The notes under the pieces: model-generated | Seen by the model: only the letters and a program-made list of their open reading frames with translations | The model's database searches: none | What the model was told of the DNA's origin: nothing | DNA from: Arenimonas sp. SCN 70-307 | Lineage (GTDB): Bacteria > Pseudomonadota > Gammaproteobacteria > Xanthomonadales > Xanthomonadaceae | Reading direction: 5' to 3' | Length of the DNA: 48,258 nucleotides | NCBI RefSeq assembly: GCF_001724815.1 | Contig: NZ_MEDO01000025.1 | Coordinates: 1 to 48,258, forward strand | In this document: positions 41,415-48,258 of the stretch, in pieces | Layout of the letters: every line of letters starts with the position of its first letter | How positions within the stretch are numbered: the stretch's first letter is position 1 | Translations under genes and position numbers: made by a program

Positions 41415-42521
41415 TCAGGCCATGAATTTCCGGTGCGCGTGCACCGACATCACCATGCCGAAACCCACCAGCAGCGACACCGCCGAGGTGCCGCCGAAGC
41501 TCAGCAGCGGCATCGGCACGCCCACCACCGGCAGCAGGCCGGCGACCATGCCGCCGTTCACCAGCACGTAGACCGAGAAGGTCATGGCCACCGTGCCGGC
41601 CAGCAGGCGGGCGTAGCCATCGCGGGCCTGGGTGGCGATCCACAGGCAGCGGCCGATAATGAACAGGTAGATCGCCAGCACCGTCACCACGCCCGCCCAG
41701 CCGAACTCCTCGCTGAGCACCGAAAACACGAAGTCGGTGGTGTGCTCGGGCAGGAAGTCCAGGTGCGACTGGCTGCCCTGCCCCCAGCCCTTGCCGGTGA
41801 GGCCGCCCGAACCGATGGCGATCTTGGACTGGATGATGTTCCAGCCGGCGCCCAGCGGGTCGCTCTCGGGCTCGAGGAAGGTGAGGATGCGGTCGCGCTG
41901 GTAAGGCATCAGGAACTGCCAGCCGATCGGCAGCGAGGCCAGCCCCAGGCCACCGAACAGCGCGATGCGCCACCAGGCGATGCCGGCCAGGAACACCGCG
42001 AACACGCCCGAGGCGGCCACCAGCATGCCGGTGCCGAGGTCGGGCTGCAGGATGATCATGGCCACGGGCAGGCCGAGGATCACGCCGCACACGCCCAGCA
42101 CCCGCCAACCCGGAGGCAGCGGCGAGGCGTGCAGGAACCAGGCCAGCATCATCGGCACGGTGAGCTTGAGCAGCTCGCCGGGCTGGAGGTAGAACACGCC
42201 GAGGTTGAGCCAGAGGTTGGCGCTGCGCCCCGTGCCGAAGACGAACACGGCGGCCAGCAGCACCAGGCTGCCGGCATAGGCCAGCGGCGTCCACAGCCTC
42301 AGCTTGCCCGGCGTGACCTGCGAAAGCAGCATCAGCGCCACCAGGCCGACGCCGAAACGCGCACCCTGCGACATCACCAGCCGCGCGTTTTCCCCCGAGG
42401 CGCTGGCCAGCACCACCAGGCTCACGAGCATCAGCGCCAGCAGGGCCAGCAGCAGCGGCAGGTCCACCTTTTCGAACAGGCGCGAGAGCAGGTCGCGGGC
42501 CCAGCGCAGCAGCAGGCTCAT
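41415..42521 (-). CDS. rodA: Rod-shape peptidoglycan glycosyltransferase RodA (368 aa)
   Basis: SEDS-family polymerase that extends glycan strands during cell elongation together with PBP2. About ten membrane helices and the SEDS signatures are visible: QPDLGTGML, SHLDFLPEHTTDFVFSVLSEEFGW (with the essential Asp/Glu loop) and GLLPVVGVPMPLLSFGGTS near the C-terminus. Its ATG overlaps the mrdA stop (ATGA), which fits the fixed RodA-PBP2 pairing. Confidence 0.95.
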   Translation of the reverse strand: MSLLLRWARDLLSRLFEKVDLPLLLALLALMLVSLVVLASASGENARLVMSQGARFGVGLVALMLLSQVTPGKLRLWTPLAYAGSLVLLAAVFVFGTGRSANLWLNLGVFYLQPGELLKLTVPMMLAWFLHASPLPPGWRVLGVCGVILGLPVAMIILQPDLGTGMLVAASGVFAVFLAGIAWWRIALFGGLGLASLPIGWQFLMPYQRDRILTFLEPESDPLGAGWNIIQSKIAIGSGGLTGKGWGQGSQSHLDFLPEHTTDFVFSVLSEEFGWAGVVTVLAIYLFIIGRCLWIATQARDGYARLLAGTVAMTFSVYVLVNGGMVAGLLPVVGVPMPLLSFGGTSAVSLLVGFGMVMSVHAHRKFMA

Positions 42522-44380
42522 GGCGCGGGCTCCTCGGCGGGCGGCAGGATCCAGGCGTCCAGGATCCGGCGCGCCACCGGCGCCGCGGCGGTCGAACCCG
42601 AGCCGCCGTGTTCGACCAGCACCACCACCGCGATGGTCGGCGCCTCGACCGGCGCGAAGCCGATGAACCAGGCCTGGTGGCGCAGGTGGTAGGGCAGCTG
42701 CTTGGGATCGAGGCGCTCGGTGCCGCGGCGGCTGACGCGCTGGGTGGTGCCGGTCTTGCCGGCCATGCGATAGGTGGAGCCGGCGGCGGTGGCGCGGGCG
42801 GTGCCGGTGGGGCCGTGCATCACCGACTCGAGGCCGGCATTGACCGCGGCCAGGTGGGCAGGGTTTTCGATCACACGCACGCCCTCGGGCTGCGGCTCGG
42901 GCCGCATCGGCTGGTTGAAGCCGGCCTGGCTGGCGCGCAGCAGGTGCGGCCGGCGCATCACGCCGCCGTCGGCGAGCATGGCGGTGGCGCGGGCCAGCTG
43001 CAGCGGGCTGGTGACCCAGTAGCCCTGGCCGATGGCGGCGTTGACAGTGTCGCCGGGGAACCAGTTCTGGTTGAAGGCGCGGCGCTTCCAGGCGCGCGAG
43101 GGCCGAACGCCCGACACTTCGCCGGCCAGGTCGATGCCGGTGGGCTGGCCGAAGCCCAGGCGTTCGAAGAAGACGTCCAGTCGGTCCACGCCCAGTTCGA
43201 CCGCCAGCTGGAAGTAGTAGCTGTTCACCGACTGCGCCAGCGACTCGTTGAGATCCACCCAGCCGTGGCCACCCGGGCGCCAGTCTCGATAACCGCGGGC
43301 CTGGCCGGGCAGGAAGAACTCGCCGCTGGAGAAGGTGCGCTGCTCGGGCGTGCGCGTGCCGGCCTCGAGCGCGGCCAGCGCCATGAAAGGCTTGATGGTG
43401 GAACCCGGCGGTGCGCCGCCGAGCACGTTGCGGTTGAACAGCGGCCGCGACGGCGCTTGCAGGGCCTGCCAGTCCTTGTGGCTGATGCCGTTGATGAACA
43501 GGTTCGGGTCGTAGGCCGGCAGGCTGACCATGGCCAGGATCTCGCCGGTCTTGGGATCGAGCGCGACGGCGGCGCCGTGCTGGCCTTCGAAGGCATCGAC
43601 CATGGCCTGCTGCAGGCGTGCATCGACGGTGAGCTGCAGGTCGGCGCCGGGCTTGGCCGGGATGCGTCGCAGCACGCCCAGGGCGCGGCCCTCGACATTG
43701 GTCTCGACTTCCTCGTAGCCGATTTCGCCGCGCAGGCGATCTTCGTAATAGCGCTCGATGCCGGCCTTGCCGATGTGGGTGAGCGCGGTGTTGCGGCTGT
43801 CGCCCATCGCGGCCAGGTCGTCGGCATCGACGCGGCCGACGTAGCCGATGATGTGCGCGAACAGCTCGCCGTAGGGATAGCGGCGCGTGAGGTAAGGCAC
43901 CACTTCGACGCCGGGGAAGCGGTGGCGGTTCACCGCCAGCCGTGCGAGCTCGGCTTCGCTCAGGCGCAGCTTGAGCGGCACCGGGCGGAAGGCGCGGGTG
44001 GCGCGCCGGGCCTCGCGGAAGCGGGCGATGTCTTCCTGGTCGAGCGCGACCAGTTCGGCCAGGCCGGCGAGCGTGGCGTCGAGGTCGCGCACCTGCTCGG
44101 CGACGATCTCGAGGCGGTAGGCGGGCACGTTGTCGGCCAGCAGGCGGCCGTTGCGGTCGGTGATCAGGCCGCGGGCGGGCACGATGGGCCGCGGCTTGAT
44201 GCGGTTGGCCTCCGAGCGCAGCTGGTACTCCTCGTGCTCGAGCACCTGCAGGCGGAAGTAGCCCGCCGCGAGCCCGAGCATCGCCACCGCGATGGCGACG
44301 AAGCCGACGAAGGCGCGGCGCTGGAACTGCGCCGCTTCCGCGTGCAGGTTCTTGAGCTTGCGGCGCGGGAGGCTTCGCAT
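42518..44380 (-). CDS. mrdA: Penicillin-binding protein 2, elongasome transpeptidase (620 aa)
   Basis: Crosslinks peptidoglycan during elongation. A cytoplasmic start and one membrane helix (AFVGFVAIAVAMLGLAAGYF, about 22-42) are followed by the pedestal/dimerisation domain (about 60-240) and the transpeptidase domain with STIK (nucleophile Ser), SVNSYY (SxN) and KTGTTQ. The length is typical (E. coli 633). Four bp separate it from mreD, and it overlaps rodA by 4 bp. Confidence 0.95.
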   Translation of the reverse strand: MRSLPRRKLKNLHAEAAQFQRRAFVGFVAIAVAMLGLAAGYFRLQVLEHEEYQLRSEANRIKPRPIVPARGLITDRNGRLLADNVPAYRLEIVAEQVRDLDATLAGLAELVALDQEDIARFREARRATRAFRPVPLKLRLSEAELARLAVNRHRFPGVEVVPYLTRRYPYGELFAHIIGYVGRVDADDLAAMGDSRNTALTHIGKAGIERYYEDRLRGEIGYEEVETNVEGRALGVLRRIPAKPGADLQLTVDARLQQAMVDAFEGQHGAAVALDPKTGEILAMVSLPAYDPNLFINGISHKDWQALQAPSRPLFNRNVLGGAPPGSTIKPFMALAALEAGTRTPEQRTFSSGEFFLPGQARGYRDWRPGGHGWVDLNESLAQSVNSYYFQLAVELGVDRLDVFFERLGFGQPTGIDLAGEVSGVRPSRAWKRRAFNQNWFPGDTVNAAIGQGYWVTSPLQLARATAMLADGGVMRRPHLLRASQAGFNQPMRPEPQPEGVRVIENPAHLAAVNAGLESVMHGPTGTARATAAGSTYRMAGKTGTTQRVSRRGTERLDPKQLPYHLRHQAWFIGFAPVEAPTIAVVVLVEHGGSGSTAAAPVARRILDAWILPPAEEPAP

Positions 44381-44384
44381 GGGC

Positions 44385-44873
44385 TCAGGCGCCCCGCTCC
44401 CGCGAGCGCAGGCGCAGGCCGTCGAGCAGCAGGAACAGCCAGGGCCACAACGCGAAGCCGACCAGCGGGGAGAGCCAGGTGGCCCAGGGCAGCAGGCCGC
44501 CCCCGGCGGTGGCCTCGATGGCCTGGTCGATCAGGCGGTCGTTGAGCAGCAGGGCGAACACCGCCAGCGCCTGCTGCCAGAGCGGGAAGAAGCGCAGGCG
44601 CGGGCGGAAGCGCTGCACCAGGAAGGCGAGGATGACCAGGCGCAGGGCCTGCTCGCCGAGCAGGGTGCCGGAGACGAGATCGGCCGCCAGCCCGGCCAGG
44701 AAGGCGGTGCCGAGGCCGACGCGATCGGGCGCTTCGAGCAGCCAGTAGCAGATGAGCATGGCCAGCACGTAAGGACGCGCCAGGTCGAAGCCGGCCGGCA
44801 GCGGCGCGACCATCGCCAGCAGGCCGCAGAACAGGCCGCCGTAGAGCAGCCAGCCGGAGGGGCCGCGGTTCAT
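44385..44873 (-). CDS. mreD: Rod-shape-determining protein MreD (162 aa)
   Basis: Small integral membrane protein of the elongasome with about five helices. It carries the family features RPYVLAMLICYWLLEAPDRVGLGTAFLAGLAADLVSGTLLGEQAL and NDRLIDQ. Typical length. Its start overlaps the mreC stop (ATGA) and its end is 4 bp before mrdA, so the operon is tightly coupled. Confidence 0.93.
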   Translation of the reverse strand: MNRGPSGWLLYGGLFCGLLAMVAPLPAGFDLARPYVLAMLICYWLLEAPDRVGLGTAFLAGLAADLVSGTLLGEQALRLVILAFLVQRFRPRLRFFPLWQQALAVFALLLNDRLIDQAIEATAGGGLLPWATWLSPLVGFALWPWLFLLLDGLRLRSRERGA

Positions 44874-45835
44874 GGGCGGGTCTCCGGGCGAGTGCCGTCA
44901 TCAGCGGCTGCGTCGGCCTCTGGAGCGGCGGCCTCGGTGCTCGCATCGGGCTCCGCCGGCGGCGGGTCGGGCAGCGGCGGGCCGTCGTCGAGGCCGTCGA
45001 TGGCGTTGCTGACCAGGAGCACTTCGACGCCGCGATCGAGCCGCGCCGCCGGGCGCGCCTGCGCGACGACGAACAGCTGCGTCTCGTCGGGCTGCAGGCT
45101 CTCGACCACGCCCACCGGGAAGCCAGCCGGGAAGCGGCCGCCGATGCCGGAGGTGACCAGGCGGTCGCCGACCTGGATGTCGCCGCTTTGCGGGATGCTC
45201 GGCAGGCGCAGGCGGTCGGTGCGGCCGGTGCCGTAGGCGATGGCGCGCAGGCCCGAGCGCGCCACCTGCACCGGGATGGCGTGCTCGGTGTCGGTGAGCA
45301 GCAGCGCGGTGGAGTGCCGCGGCGTGACTTCGATGACCTGGCCGAGCACGCCGCCGGCGTCGATCAGGGCCTGGCCGAGCTGCACGCCCTGGGCCGAGCC
45401 CGCGTCGAGCACGATGCGCTGGCGCGAGGGGTCGAGGTCGACGTCGATGATGCCGGCCAGCTGGGCATTGAGGCGGTAGCCGCGGGTGCCGCCGAGCAGC
45501 TCGCGCAGGCGCTGGTTTTCTTCGTTCACGGCCAGCAGGCGGTGCAGGCGGCTGGCGTTGACCTGCAGTTCGCGGCGCAGCTGCTCGTTTTCGGCCTGCA
45601 GCGAAGCGCGGGTGCTGAGCTGTTCGCGGGCGGCCTCGAACACGCGGTTGGGCGAGGCCGCCAGCCACCACACCGGTTCGGCCAGCACGCTGAGCTTCTG
45701 CCGCGCCTGCGAGGCGAAGCCGCCGCGCAGGTCCGCCACCATCAGCACGGTGGCGATGGCGAGGTAGGCCAGCAGCGGCAGGGTGCTGCCGGCGCCGTCG
45801 GTCAAGCGCGGCGCCGGGGTGTTGGGATAGGCCAC
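44870..45835 (-). CDS. mreC: Rod-shape-determining protein MreC (321 aa)
   Basis: Bitopic scaffold that activates PBP2/RodA. One membrane helix (LPLLAYLAIATVLMVADL, about 19-36) is followed by a coiled coil (about 65-105, ASLQAENEQLRRELQVNASRLHRLL) and two periplasmic beta domains with GYRLNAQLAGIIDVDLDPSRQRIVLDAGSAQGV and GDRLVTSGIGGRFPAGFPVGVV. An acidic, Pro-rich C-terminal tail of about 45 residues (from about 275) is not conserved in the family. It lies 37 bp after mreB. Confidence 0.94.
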   Translation of the reverse strand: MAYPNTPAPRLTDGAGSTLPLLAYLAIATVLMVADLRGGFASQARQKLSVLAEPVWWLAASPNRVFEAAREQLSTRASLQAENEQLRRELQVNASRLHRLLAVNEENQRLRELLGGTRGYRLNAQLAGIIDVDLDPSRQRIVLDAGSAQGVQLGQALIDAGGVLGQVIEVTPRHSTALLLTDTEHAIPVQVARSGLRAIAYGTGRTDRLRLPSIPQSGDIQVGDRLVTSGIGGRFPAGFPVGVVESLQPDETQLFVVAQARPAARLDRGVEVLLVSNAIDGLDDGPPLPDPPPAEPDASTEAAAPEADAAADDGTRPETRP

Positions 45836-45872
45836 GGCGTCATCCGGTGCGGGATTGCGCCTGCAAGCAGGC

Positions 45873-48258
<2,386 letters not shown>

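Noticed and set aside
39370-42294. 974-aa minus-strand open frame across rlpA, mltB and rodA
   Set aside because: Only its 3' part (rlpA, from the ATG at 40326) is real; the upstream portion is an out-of-frame, Arg/Pro/Gly-rich reading of mltB and rodA.

Overview
The window is GC-rich chromosomal DNA from a gammaproteobacterium, most likely of the Xanthomonadaceae/Lysobacteraceae. This is inferred from gene content: a split class II ribonucleotide reductase (nrdJa/nrdJb), a Lys/Ala-rich histone H1-like protein, and an mreBCD-mrdA-mrdB-mltB-rlpA-dac-ybeD-lipB-lipA block. Two parts stand out: a mobile, defence-type island (about 1-15.3 kb, visibly less GC-rich and less codon-biased) and conserved core chromosome (15.3-48.3 kb).

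Island. The left edge is the 3' part of an IS1182-type transposase. Next is a complete Tn7-like transposition operon on the minus strand, tnsA-tnsB-tnsC-tniQ (6553 down to 780), in which every junction overlaps. A strong promoter lies upstream, with a perfect palindrome over its -35. Divergent from it is an MmeI-like (type IIL) restriction-modification gene. An IS3-family element (9259-10459, 4-bp CATT duplication) has cut this gene in two; removing the element and one repeat restores the frame exactly. On the minus strand beyond it is a compact four-gene operon (15093 to 11001): a small protein resembling MbcA/ParS/Xre-type antitoxins, whose Shine-Dalgarno is locked in a perfect hairpin; a 57-aa unknown; an 81-aa basic protein made of a duplicated 24-residue module; and a 1093-aa protein with a PD-(D/E)XK-like N-terminus and a long helical repeat body. 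This operon is the best candidate for an undescribed, probably defensive, system. The island stops just short of the 3' end of nrdJb. The relative orientation of tnsA and nrdJb matches that of Tn7 and glmS, so the nrdJ 3' end may be the attachment site. No transposon end was identified.

Core, 15.3-19.2 kb: nrdJa, a histone H1-like gene and nrdJb form a minus-strand operon behind a TTGACA-N17-TAGTTT promoter with a candidate NrdR box.

Core, 19.4-30.8 kb (plus strand): an HtrA/Do protease; a YqjD/YqjE-like membrane stress trio; an AI-2E family permease; a HAD hydrolase; an M17 aminopeptidase; a MacAB-like ABC exporter operon (adaptor, ATPase, two FtsX-type permeases); and rarD.

Core, 30.8-46.9 kb (minus strand): a DMT exporter with an AraC-methyltransferase fusion; the tail-specific protease; lipA, lipB and ybeD for lipoylation; a GGDEF diguanylate cyclase; and then the cell-elongation genes (DD-carboxypeptidase, rlpA, mltB, rodA, mrdA, mreD, mreC, mreB). 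A canonical terminator lies inside the diguanylate cyclase reading frame, just after the carboxypeptidase gene. The window closes with a PfkB-family sugar/nucleoside kinase on the plus strand and the 3' part of a 5S rRNA on the minus strand, so an rRNA operon lies to the right.
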